64,000 nt of DNA from Planctomycetota bacterium (GTDB lineage: Bacteria; Planctomycetota; UBA1135; GCA-002686595), in NCBI GenBank assembly GCA_016709875.1, contig JADJLZ010000005.1:248001-312000 (forward strand). Reading direction: 5' to 3'. Shown here piece after piece: positions 50,971-59,363 of this stretch; within the stretch, counting starts at the first letter, position 1, and each line of letters begins with the position of its first letter. The position numbers were made by a program, and so were the translations under genes. The notes beneath the pieces were generated by a model. That model was given only the letters and a program-made list of their open reading frames with translations, did no database searches and was not told the origin of the DNA.

Positions 50971-52449
50971 ATGAGCGAACCGGCCGAGCCGCGCGAGGAG
51001 CCCACGCCGGGGCCCGAGCGCAACCGCGCGCAAGGCGGCATCCCCGAGGTTCCCGAGGGCTCGCCGCAGCTCGGCGAGTCCGCTGGCGACGCCGACGAGG
51101 GCGCGCCGCCCGGCCCCACGCCGGCCTTCGACTTCTGGAACGCGCTCTACTCGCGCCGCTCGATCCGCAAGTTCAAGCCCGAGCCCGTGCCGCGCGAGCT
51201 GGTGAGCCAGGTGCTGCACGCGGGCATCTGGGCCCCGTCCTCGTGCAACTACCAGATGTGGGACTTCGTCGCGGTGGACGACGCGGCGCTCAACGCGCAG
51301 CTCGCCCAGCTCTCGACGCAGATGGGTAATGCACCGGTCAACATCGTCGTCGCCTACGGCCGCGACTTTTCCGAGGAGGCCTGGGCCAACATCCAATCCG
51401 CGAGCGCCGCGATCCAGAACATGAGTCTCGCGGCGCAGGTGCTCGGCCTGGGCACCTTCTGGATCACGCAGACCGGCGACCGCGAGAAGGTGCGCGAGCT
51501 CGTCGGCCTGCCCGAAGATCGCCTGGTCGTCGCCGTGCTCGCGCTCGGCTGGCCGAAGTTTGCGCCGCGCAAGGGGCCCAAGCGCCGCCCGCTCGCGCAG
51601 GTCTCGCACTGGAACCACTACGCCGGCCGGCCGATCCCGTCCTCGCCGCGGCCGCAGGACTGGGCGAGCGACCTGCTCGCGATCTACCAGCGCGCGCGCG
51701 TCTTGAACGGCCTGCGCCACAACAAGCCGCGCGCCTGGGAGGTGCGCGCACTCGCGGAGGCGCTCGAGAGCCTCGTGCCCAGGCCCGGCGAGGGCGCGCG
51801 CTGGCTCGACGTGCTGCCCTGCACCGGCATCGTCACCGAACGTCTCGCGCGCGAGCGCCCGGGCTACCGCTTCGAGATCCTAGAGCGCACGCGCGAGGTG
51901 GCGGACTTCGTCGCCGCGCGAACGAACCCGCGCGCGCGCGCGCACGTCCTGGGCGCGGCCGAAGGTCCCGAGCAAGGCGCCTTCGCGATCGTCTCGTGCC
52001 TCTTCCGCCTCGAGAATTGCGCGCAGTCCGAACGCGAGGAACTGCTCGCGTCGATGGCGCGCTGGGTCGCGCCGCAGGGCCGCGTGTTGATCGGTTTCGT
52101 CAACGCGAACTCCTTCCACGACTTCTCGGAGTGGTTGCGCAGCCGGCGCGCGGGACCGCGCGGCGTCGAGTACGTGCTCGCCCCGGATCCGAGCATCGGT
52201 CCCTTCCAGACGCTCGATCCGCGCGCGCTCGAGGCGCTCGCGCGCGAAAACGAACTCGTCGTCGAGGCGCGCTACGGCTGCCAGGCCGTGCCGCCGCGCG
52301 AAGAGATCGAATTCCGCGCGCGGAACTTCTCCGCGCGCTCCAAGCGCATCGCGCGCGCCTTCGGCTGGTGCCTCGAGAAGCTCGAGTGGCTGCCCGGCCT
52401 GCGCTCGCGACGCGGGCGCTTCCAGTTCCTGCTCTTGAAGCGCGCCTGA
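50971..52449 (+). CDS. nitroreductase fused to a SAM methyltransferase-like domain
   Basis: Protein of 492 aa. After an acidic, Pro-rich N-terminus (~50 aa), residues ~52-215 are a nitroreductase domain with the FMN-contact start LYSRRSIRKFKPEPVPRELV, APSSCNYQMWDFVAV and the C-terminal LALGWPKFAPRKGPKRR. Residues ~245-492 resemble a class I methyltransferase (WLDVLPCTGIVTERLARERP, FEILERTREVADFVAARTNP, SMARWVAPQGRVLIGFVNAN), although the glycine-rich SAM loop is weakened. FMN enzyme plus methyltransferase in one chain suggests successive steps on one small molecule; the substrate is unknown. ATG 50971 is the first start after the repeat array. Confidence 0.82.
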   Translation: MSEPAEPREEPTPGPERNRAQGGIPEVPEGSPQLGESAGDADEGAPPGPTPAFDFWNALYSRRSIRKFKPEPVPRELVSQVLHAGIWAPSSCNYQMWDFVAVDDAALNAQLAQLSTQMGNAPVNIVVAYGRDFSEEAWANIQSASAAIQNMSLAAQVLGLGTFWITQTGDREKVRELVGLPEDRLVVAVLALGWPKFAPRKGPKRRPLAQVSHWNHYAGRPIPSSPRPQDWASDLLAIYQRARVLNGLRHNKPRAWEVRALAEALESLVPRPGEGARWLDVLPCTGIVTERLARERPGYRFEILERTREVADFVAARTNPRARAHVLGAAEGPEQGAFAIVSCLFRLENCAQSEREELLASMARWVAPQGRVLIGFVNANSFHDFSEWLRSRRAGPRGVEYVLAPDPSIGPFQTLDPRALEALARENELVVEARYGCQAVPPREEIEFRARNFSARSKRIARAFGWCLEKLEWLPGLRSRRGRFQFLLLKRA

Positions 52450-52452
52450 GTT

Positions 52453-53019
52453 TCAGCGCAGCACGCTCTCCACCACGCCGTAGATGCGCGCGCGGCACGC
52501 GGGATCCGGAGCCACGATCGCGTAGCTCATCACGCCCATGTTCAAGGCGGTGAGGAACTGGGCCAGTCCCTCGGCGTCGGTGCCCGGGGCGAGTTCGCCG
52601 CGCTGCTCGGCGCCGCGCAGGTTGCGCAGGAGGCTGCGCTCGGTCTCGGCGGCGAAGCGTTCGATCGTGGCGTACACGTGCGCGGGAAGCACATGCTTCT
52701 CACGGATGGTGTTGACCGCCAGGCAGCCGTGGGGGAAGTCCTCCGCGAGCAGGGCGGCATAGAAGGCGCGCACGTTGGCGAGGCCCGCGGGGTCGCGCTG
52801 CAGGGCGGCGCTGAGGGCCGCGAGCTGGCCGAGGTAGCCCTCGAGCGCCGCCTGGAAGAGACCCTCCTTGCCGCCGAACTCCTTGTAGAGGCTGAAGCGG
52901 TTGAGCCCGGTCACGTCCACGAGCTCCTGCAGATGCGCACCTTCGTAGCCCTTGCGCGCGAACAGGTCGGTCGCCTTGCGCAGCACTTCGTCTCGGGTGT
53001 AGGTCCGGGGGCGGCCCAT
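52453..53019 (-). CDS. TetR/AcrR family repressor
   Basis: Repressor of 188 aa. The N-terminal helix-turn-helix is textbook TetR: RDEVLRKATDLFARKGYEGA, then LQELVDVTGLNRFSLYKEFG and GKEGLFQAALEGYL. The rest is the all-helical ligand and dimer domain, with HGCLAVNT typical of the group that senses small electrophiles or xenobiotics. AAGGAAG precedes ATG 53019. It is divergent from the diiron protein gene, with an inverted repeat operator in the 169-bp gap, so it probably represses that gene and itself. Its 3' end meets the nitroreductase fusion gene with only 3 bp between stops. Confidence 0.93.
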   Translation of the reverse strand: MGRPRTYTRDEVLRKATDLFARKGYEGAHLQELVDVTGLNRFSLYKEFGGKEGLFQAALEGYLGQLAALSAALQRDPAGLANVRAFYAALLAEDFPHGCLAVNTIREKHVLPAHVYATIERFAAETERSLLRNLRGAEQRGELAPGTDAEGLAQFLTALNMGVMSYAIVAPDPACRARIYGVVESVLR

Positions 53020-53091
53020 GCGGTCATCTTCCTTTCGCCAAAGACCTTACGCCAGCACGACGGAATTCGCCACTTTCCGTTCTGAAACTGG

Positions 53092-53119
53092 TTGCTCAGA
53101 GTCGAACGCTGGCTATCCT
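53092..53119 (+). promoter_or_regulatory. putative promoter of the diiron protein gene
   Basis: TTGCTC (53092-53097), a 16-bp spacer and TATCCT (53114-53119) form a sigma-70-like promoter 70 bp upstream of ATG 53189. The palindrome at 53121-53142 starts right after the -10 element, where the transcript should begin, which is the expected place for a TetR block. Confidence 0.5.
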
Positions 53120-53120
53120 G

Positions 53121-53142
53121 TTGCAGAACAATCGTTCTGAAA
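53121..53142. promoter_or_regulatory. TetR operator palindrome
   Basis: TTGCAGAAC-AATC-GTTCTGAAA is an inverted repeat with 8 of 9 pairs complementary around a 4-bp centre. The half-site GTTCTGAAAC occurs again at 53079-53088, 55 bp away and on the TetR side, so two bound dimers could cover both divergent promoters. Assigned to the adjacent TetR gene by position and symmetry. Confidence 0.65.
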
Positions 53143-53188
53143 CATGCGCCCGCGTGTTTCCCACCCCGACCCGGAAAAGGAAGAACTC

Positions 53189-54118
53189 ATGCCCGCCTAC
53201 TCGTACGCCCGCTCTCTCGACAACTCCTTCAAGGCCAGCTGGAAGCTCGAGGAGGTCCTCGAGCGCACCCGCTTCGACCGCTCCCTGCGCTGGATGCCCC
53301 CTGCGCTATCCGGCTCCGCCGAAGCCGCCTGCCTCGACGAGCAGGGGCGGCGCGCGCTGACGCAGGTCGAGCTGGCGTCCTACGCGCACCTTTTCGGCTA
53401 CGTCGAGGCCTTCATCGCGCCCAAGGTCAACGTGCTGGCCGCCGATTTCGCGCTGTGCGACTTGCCGGCCTTCGAGGCGCTCTCGAACTTCACCGCAGAG
53501 GAGGTCAAGCACATGAACCTCTTCCGCGCCGTGCGCGAGCGAGTGGACGCCGCGCTCGGCTTCGAGCTCGAGCTCGTCGGCGGGGCCGAGGAGACCGCGC
53601 GCTTCGTGCTCGGCAAGAACACCGGCGCCGTGCTGCTGCTGATCACCGCGATCGAATGGATGACGCAGCGCCACTACCTCGACTGCATCCGCGACGACGC
53701 GCGCCTCGACCCGGCGACGCGCGCGCTGTTCAAGGCGCACTGGCAGGAGGAGTCGCAGCACGCGCAGCTCGACCACCTCGAAACGCTGCGCGCCTTCGTC
53801 GGCATGCAACCTGCCGAGCGCGAGCGCGCCGTGGACGACCTGATCGAGCTGGTCCTGGCCGTCGACGGGCTGCTGCTGCGGCAGTCGGAACTCGACCTCG
53901 CGAACCTCGAGCGCTGCCTCGCGCGCAGCTTCGCTCCGGCCGAGCGCGAGCAGCTCTTCGGCGCCCTGCTGAAGGCCAAGCGCTGGACCTTCCTGCTGAG
54001 CGGCGTGACGCACCCGCGCTTCCAGGAGCTGTTCGCCGAGGTCACGACGCCCGCGCAGCGCGCGCGCGTGGCCAAGGCGCTCGAGGCCCTCGAGCGCATG
54101 CCTGTGCTGGACTGCTAG
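53189..54118 (+). CDS. ferritin-like diiron protein under TetR control
   Basis: Protein of 309 aa, all helical, with E-x-x-H pairs expected for a carboxylate-bridged diiron site: FTAEEVKHMNLF and HWQEESQHAQLDHL, plus glutamates in VEAFIAPKVNVLAAD and AIEWMTQRHYLD. This pattern fits the ferritin-like/AurF-type oxygenases, but no specific subfamily could be named. Exact ligands need a model. ATG 53189 has AAGGAAG at good spacing; ATG 53144 gives a 15-residue extension without support. The divergent TetR gene and operator suggest induction by a toxic compound that it oxidises. A strong terminator follows. Confidence 0.78.
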   Translation: MPAYSYARSLDNSFKASWKLEEVLERTRFDRSLRWMPPALSGSAEAACLDEQGRRALTQVELASYAHLFGYVEAFIAPKVNVLAADFALCDLPAFEALSNFTAEEVKHMNLFRAVRERVDAALGFELELVGGAEETARFVLGKNTGAVLLLITAIEWMTQRHYLDCIRDDARLDPATRALFKAHWQEESQHAQLDHLETLRAFVGMQPAERERAVDDLIELVLAVDGLLLRQSELDLANLERCLARSFAPAEREQLFGALLKAKRWTFLLSGVTHPRFQELFAEVTTPAQRARVAKALEALERMPVLDC

Positions 54119-54129
54119 AGCGGCGGCGC

Positions 54130-54157
54130 CCGGCGCGGCAGCTGCTTGCCGCGCCGG
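54130..54157. terminator. bidirectional hairpin between diiron and M16 genes
   Basis: CCGGCGCGGCA and TGCCGCGCCGG form a perfect 11-bp stem with a 6-nt loop, 12 bp after the diiron gene stop and 11 bp from the convergent M16 gene stop. It can terminate both transcripts. Confidence 0.78.
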
Positions 54158-54167
54158 CGCGTGTCCC

Positions 54168-57061
54168 TCAGTGCGTGCCCTGCTCGCCCGTCGTGGGCAG
54201 CGGGTTGCCGTCGATGTCGAGCTCGATCGGGTCGCCGTAGCCCAGATCGCCGAGCGTGCTCTTCACCTTGCCCTTGTCGCCGACGACGAGGATCAGCATG
54301 TGGTCGGGCTGCAGCACGCGCTGCGCGAGCTCCTTCAGCGACTCGACGCTCATGCCCGCGAGCTGCTGCAGGCGCTTCTCGGCGTAGTCGTCGGGGTAGC
54401 CGAAGCGGCTGATGCTCTCGAGGTAGCCGTTGACGGCCATCATCGACTCGTACTGGCGCAGCGCGCCCTGCAGCAGCGAGTCCTTGGTGAAGGCGAGCTC
54501 CTTCTCGGTCGGGCCGTCGAGGATGCCGCGGATCTCCTTCATGAACTCGAAGATCGACTCGCGCGTGACCGCGATCTCGTGGCGCGGACTGACGACGTTG
54601 CCCTGCTCGTCCTTGACTTCATCCTTGGTCATCTCGGTCTGCACACCGGCCGAGGCGGTGAACTCGCCGAAGCTGCGGCCGCCGTTGAAGGCGCTGCGCG
54701 CGCCGTAGGTGAAGCCCTTGTCCTCGCGCAGGTTCATGTTGATGCGGCCGGAGAAGTTCCCGCCCAGCGGGTAGTTGAGCACCTGCAACGCGTACCAGCG
54801 CGGCGAGAGCGCGTTGTCGGACAGCTGGCCGATGCGGATCTCCGACTGCGCGGCGCCGGGCTTGTCGATCAGGTAGATGCGCGTGCGGTCGATCGGCGGC
54901 CGGCGCTCGGCCAGCGGCTGCGCGACGCGCACATCGGAGGTCCAGCCGTTGACGAGCTCGGTCAGCGCGGCGCGCAGCTCGCCCTGGCTGCGCGTGCCGA
55001 CGTAGGTGACGCGCGCGGCGACCGGCGAGGCGTGCGCGCTCCAGAACTCGCGCAGGGCCTCGGGCGTGAGCGCCGCGATGCTCTCGTGCGTGCCCGAGGC
55101 GGGCAGGCCGAGCGGGCTGTCGCCGTGCAGGAGCTTGCTCCAGGAGTTCGCCGCGATGGTGCGGATCTGGTCCGCGCGCGAATCGATCGAGACCAGGCGC
55201 TCCTTCTGCAGGCGTTCGAAGTCCTCCTTGGCGAAGCGCGGCTCGAGCACGACCTCGGTCAGGAGTTCGGCTGCCTCCGTGAGATGGCGCTCGGGCACGC
55301 TCAAGACGAGCGAGATCTCCTCGTCGCCCGCGCGCGCGTTGAGGTTTGCGCCCAGGCGCTCGAGTTCGGCGCGCAGTTCGAGTGCGGTGTGCTGCGCGGT
55401 GCCCTGCGTGAGCAGGTCCGCGGTGAGCGAGGCGATGCCCGCGTCGTGCACGTTCTCGTACACCTGCCCGGCCGGCACCGAGAGAGTGAGCAGCGCCAGC
55501 GGCACCTCGTCGTAGGGCGAGGCGGTGACGCTGACGCCGTTGGGCCAGTTGTCGTGCCAGACCTTCGGCGCGCGGAAAGCCGGCGCCGGTCCGGCGGCCG
55601 GCTTGCGCGAGCGGTCGAAGCTGTCGGCCGCGGCGTTGCGCACGGCGACCTGCTCCATCGAGGGCGAGCGGCCGGCGATCGCCGTCGAGCCGATCGTCGG
55701 CACCGGCTGCGAGCTCGCGAGCGCCAGGTCGGCCTGGCCCTTGGGCACGATCGAGAGCGCGATCGAGTGCTGCCCGACGATGTACTTCTTGAGCACGCGC
55801 TTCACGTCCGCGGGCTCGACCGCAAGGTGCGACTCCAGGTCCTTCTTCCAGGCCCCGGGGTCCTTCTGGAAGCAGTTGAGGTTCGCGAGCATGCTCGTGC
55901 GCCGGCCGATCGACTCCTGCGCGCGCAGCAGATCGGACTCGTAGCGGCCGAGCACCTGCTCGAGCTGCTCCTTCGTGACGCCCTCATGCGCAACCGTGTC
56001 GAGCATCCCGCGCAGCTTCTTCTCCAGCGTTTCGAGCGAGACGCCCGGATTGGCGCGCATGTCGATCTCGAACTCGCCCGCGAGCTCGCTCGCGTCGTTG
56101 TTCGCACGGATGTTCGCGCACAGCTGCTCGTCGACCGTGAAGGCCTTGGTCAGGATGCTCGTGTCATTGGCCGTGAGCACGCGCGCGAGGATGTCGAGCG
56201 CGGCCTCGTCGGCGTGGTCCATCGGCACGCCCACCCAGGTGATCGAGAGGTCGGGCTGCTTGACGCGGTCCTCGCCGACGATGCGCAGATCGGAAGCGAG
56301 CGCGACCGGCTGCGGCGCGGGCTTCTTGACCTCGGGCCCGCGCGGGATCGAACCGAAGTACTTCTCGGCCAGCGCCAGCGCCGCCTTGGGATCGACGTCG
56401 CCGCCGATCGCGAGCGTCGCGTTGTTCGGCCCGTACCAGCGCGAGAAGAAGCCCTTCACATCCTCGAGACTCGCTTGATTCAAGTCCTCCTGCGAACCGA
56501 TCGTCGTCCAGTGGTAGGGATGATCCGCCGGATACAGCACGGCCGAGACCAGGCGCTCGCCCTGCCGTAGGGCCGGTTCTCGTAGTTCTGGCGGCGCTCG
56601 TTCTTGACCACGTCGCGCTGGTTGTCGAGCTTCTTCTGCGACATGCCCGGCAAGAGCCAGCCCATGCGGTCCGACTCGAGCCACAGCGCGAGCTCGAGCT
56701 GGTTCGAAGGCAACATCTCGTAGTAGTTCGTGCGGTCGGTGGTGGTCGAGCCGTTGAGCGTGCCGCCGGCCTCGCTGATCAGCTTGAAGTGCTGGTCGTC
56801 GCCGATGTGCTCGCTGCCCTGGAAGAGCATGTGCTCGAACAGGTGCGCGAAGCCCGAGCGCCCGGGTTCCTCGCGCCCGCTGCCGACGTGGTACTGCACG
56901 TACACGGCCACGGCGGGATCGGAATGGTCCTCGTGGATCACGACCTCCAGACCGTTCGAGAGCACGTGCTTCTCGTAGGGGATCGAGATCTCCGTCTCGT
57001 GCTTGAGGGCCGAGCAGGCGGAGAAGAGCAGAATCGATGCGGCGATGGGGGAGTAGCGCAT
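54168..57061 (-). CDS. M16 family zinc peptidase (pitrilysin-like), frameshifted near 56573
   Basis: Exported metallopeptidase of about 964 aa if the frame is restored. The N-terminus (ASILLFSACSAL) looks like a lipoprotein or signal peptide. The inverted zinc motif H-x-x-E-H is intact (FAHLFEHMLFQGSEH), and the third ligand lies in KNERRQNYENRPYG. The rest holds the linked M16 domains, including an inactive second half with typical ADLLTQGTAQ and GGNFSGRINMNLREDKGFTY. The first frame covers 57061 down to ~56574; the second continues from ~56570 as ERLVSAVLYPADHPYHWTTI to 54168. One missing C (GGCCAG read as GGCAG) explains the break. Such enzymes degrade peptides in the periplasm. Confidence 0.86.
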
Positions 57062-57137
57062 GCGGCCAGGATAGCGACTTCAGGTGCTGCTCGCGCGTTC
57101 GCATTGCGTACGGGACGCCGCGGGGCGTGCGCAGGCG

Positions 57138-59300
57138 TCAATCCTCGTCCGTGAGCGTGATCTCCTTCGTCTCGCCGGTCTCGAGCTCGATCCTCCTGGT
57201 GCGCGCGGGTCCGTCGAGCGCGGCGCGGAGCGCGAGCGCGCTCGTTCCCGCGGGGACCGCGAGGCGGCGGGGACGGTTGCGTTCGATGCGAACGGGTTCG
57301 GTCGTGGCCACGCCATCGAGCAAGACCGTGGCCCAGAGTGCCTCGCGCTTCCCTGTGTACGTGATTCGCGCCACACCGCCGGGGGAGAGCCTCAGCACCA
57401 CGTCTGTGTGCGCTTCGCCGATCGCCACGCTCAGACCCTTCACGACGCCGAAGCGTCCGTCGTCCGTGCGTGCACCGATCGAGTAGGTGCCGGCGCTGAA
57501 AGCTGGACTCTGGAATCCGCCGGTGGTCGTGATTCCCGGCTGTGTCCAGACGGCGGGCCATCCGCTCGCCCAGCCGCGCGTCGGCCGATCCGAGCTTCCC
57601 TCGAGCGTGTACTCGAGCGCAGCCATGCAGCCTTCGCCTGTCGCCGAGTCGATGACGCGACCGGAGAGCGTGCCGCCGCGCTGCAACTTCAGTTCGACAC
57701 CCCTGTCTCCCGGGGCCGCGCGCACGACGGGTGAATCCAGGCACGAGAAGCTGTTCGCCTTGAGGAACAGCGTGCGCGGAGGCAGCGGTCCGACCGCGAA
57801 GAACCCGGAGGACTCGGCGGAACAATCCATCGCAATCGGTCGGTGCTCCTCGTCTTCGATCTCGATGCGGGCCCCGGGGGCAGGTTTGCCATCCGGGTCG
57901 AGCACCGCGCCGAGGATGGAGTACCCACGCGGCACGAGCACCGTCAGTTTCTGGCTACCTTCGATTCCAACGCGGACTGGCGTCGGCACCGGTGCGATGC
58001 GCCAGTCCTTGGCGAAGAGACCGGGCGCCGGTCCGAGCAGCCAATCGCCCGCGGGAACGCCAGAGAGCGCGAAGCGGCCCGACTTGTCGGTGGAGGTCGA
58101 CTGCGCTGGATGCGTGGTGTGCGTCGAGAAGTAGGGTGAGGAGCTGACGGATGCCGGCGCGAGCCAGAGCAGGATGCTCGATACGGGCTGGCCATCCTCG
58201 GCCAGCGCGATGCCGGTCAGCGTGCACCCGGATTCCACGCGCCATTCGACCTCGCGGGCCTCGCCCGGTGCGAGTCGGACATCGTCGCGCTCGAGCCGCA
58301 CGCTGCGTGTGCCGAGTTGGAGCGCCGCCTCGAGCGGGATCTGCGCGGGGAGGTCCGAGAAGCTGACCCAGCCTTCGCGGTCTGTCTTCGAGCTCCACGT
58401 CTCGGTGGGAAGTCCAGCAGGGAGGTCGCTGCGCTGCTCCTGCTCGGGCAGGAGCAGCGAGTTCCCTTGCGCGAGGATGGAGACCTCCACGTTTGCGCGC
58501 GGCTGGCCCGCAGTGTCGAGCACATGAGCTCGCAACCGGCTGCTTCGTGCGAGTTCGATGAGGAGAGGGCGCGCGGCATCGGCGCACTCCTTCACGGGTG
58601 CGGCGAGGACGACACCGAACCCTGTGGCCTCGACACGCAGGTGCGGAGCGCGCCAGAGCGGGTAGTCGAACTCGAAGCTGCCGTCCGAGCTTGTGGACAC
58701 ACTCGCGAGGACAGGGCCGCTCGTCACCGGTCCGCTGGCAGGCAAGCATGCGCCGTCCGCGACGAGCGCGACCATCGCGCCGCCGACTCCCGCGCGCGTA
58801 TCCGCGGCCAGGATCCTTCCGAACACGTGCGCATCGTTGCCGTCGGCGAGTTCGAGCGGGATCACTTTCCGACCTGTGGAAGGGAGCCGATCGAGCAGCA
58901 TGAAGCATCCCTGCACGTCCGCATCCTTGGGCCGAGCCTCGAGGTAAAGGTTCGAAGCTGCAGCTGGTGCTTCGAGGCTGGCCACACCGTCGGCATCCGT
59001 GATCGCAGTCAGCGGCGGGGTCGTGTCCAGGTGCGAAGACGACGGATCTGCCAGTCGACCCAGTCGCAGTTCGACATCCTGAAGCGGGCGGCGCGACTGC
59101 TTTCCAATCACATGCACGGTGACGAGCGCAGCGAGTGGACTCGCAGGCCCAGCCGGGCGTTGTTGCTCGGCCGGCGCGGCTGGAGCTGTGTGCCGAGCCT
59201 CTGTGGACGCAAGCTGCGGACCGGGCGCTGCTTCCAGCGGCACGGGGCCGACGGAGCCGGCGATCGCGAGCGAGAGTGCTAGTGGAAGCCAGCGACGCAT
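57138..59300 (-). CDS. secreted protein with carboxypeptidase-regulatory-like domains
   Basis: Exported protein of 720 aa. The signal peptide is LPLALSLAIAGSVGPVPLEA. The mature part is a chain of beta-sandwich modules like the CarboxypepD_reg or prealbumin-like fold: VFGRILAADTRAGVGGAMVA, LRAHVLDTAGQPRANVEVSI, LTGIALAEDGQPVSSILLWL, ILGAVLDPDGKPAPGARIEI, LSGRVIDSATGEGCMAALEY. Each has the G-x-V-x-D-x-x-G-x-P pattern. No catalytic residues. Such proteins serve as adhesins or surface scaffolds. It is divergent from the M14 carboxypeptidase gene (63 bp between starts). Confidence 0.8.
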   Translation of the reverse strand: MRRWLPLALSLAIAGSVGPVPLEAAPGPQLASTEARHTAPAAPAEQQRPAGPASPLAALVTVHVIGKQSRRPLQDVELRLGRLADPSSSHLDTTPPLTAITDADGVASLEAPAAASNLYLEARPKDADVQGCFMLLDRLPSTGRKVIPLELADGNDAHVFGRILAADTRAGVGGAMVALVADGACLPASGPVTSGPVLASVSTSSDGSFEFDYPLWRAPHLRVEATGFGVVLAAPVKECADAARPLLIELARSSRLRAHVLDTAGQPRANVEVSILAQGNSLLLPEQEQRSDLPAGLPTETWSSKTDREGWVSFSDLPAQIPLEAALQLGTRSVRLERDDVRLAPGEAREVEWRVESGCTLTGIALAEDGQPVSSILLWLAPASVSSSPYFSTHTTHPAQSTSTDKSGRFALSGVPAGDWLLGPAPGLFAKDWRIAPVPTPVRVGIEGSQKLTVLVPRGYSILGAVLDPDGKPAPGARIEIEDEEHRPIAMDCSAESSGFFAVGPLPPRTLFLKANSFSCLDSPVVRAAPGDRGVELKLQRGGTLSGRVIDSATGEGCMAALEYTLEGSSDRPTRGWASGWPAVWTQPGITTTGGFQSPAFSAGTYSIGARTDDGRFGVVKGLSVAIGEAHTDVVLRLSPGGVARITYTGKREALWATVLLDGVATTEPVRIERNRPRRLAVPAGTSALALRAALDGPARTRRIELETGETKEITLTDED

Positions 59301-59363
59301 GTTTGTCTCTCCGTGGGCGATTGTGACACTGCGCGAGTGCGCTCGCTACGATCTTCGCAGCCC

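Noticed and set aside
50733..51329. Collagen-like (Gly-Ala-Gln)n protein
   Set aside because: The Gly-Ala-Gln run is only one reading of the 9-bp tandem repeat; the rest of the frame is out of phase with the real nitroreductase gene.
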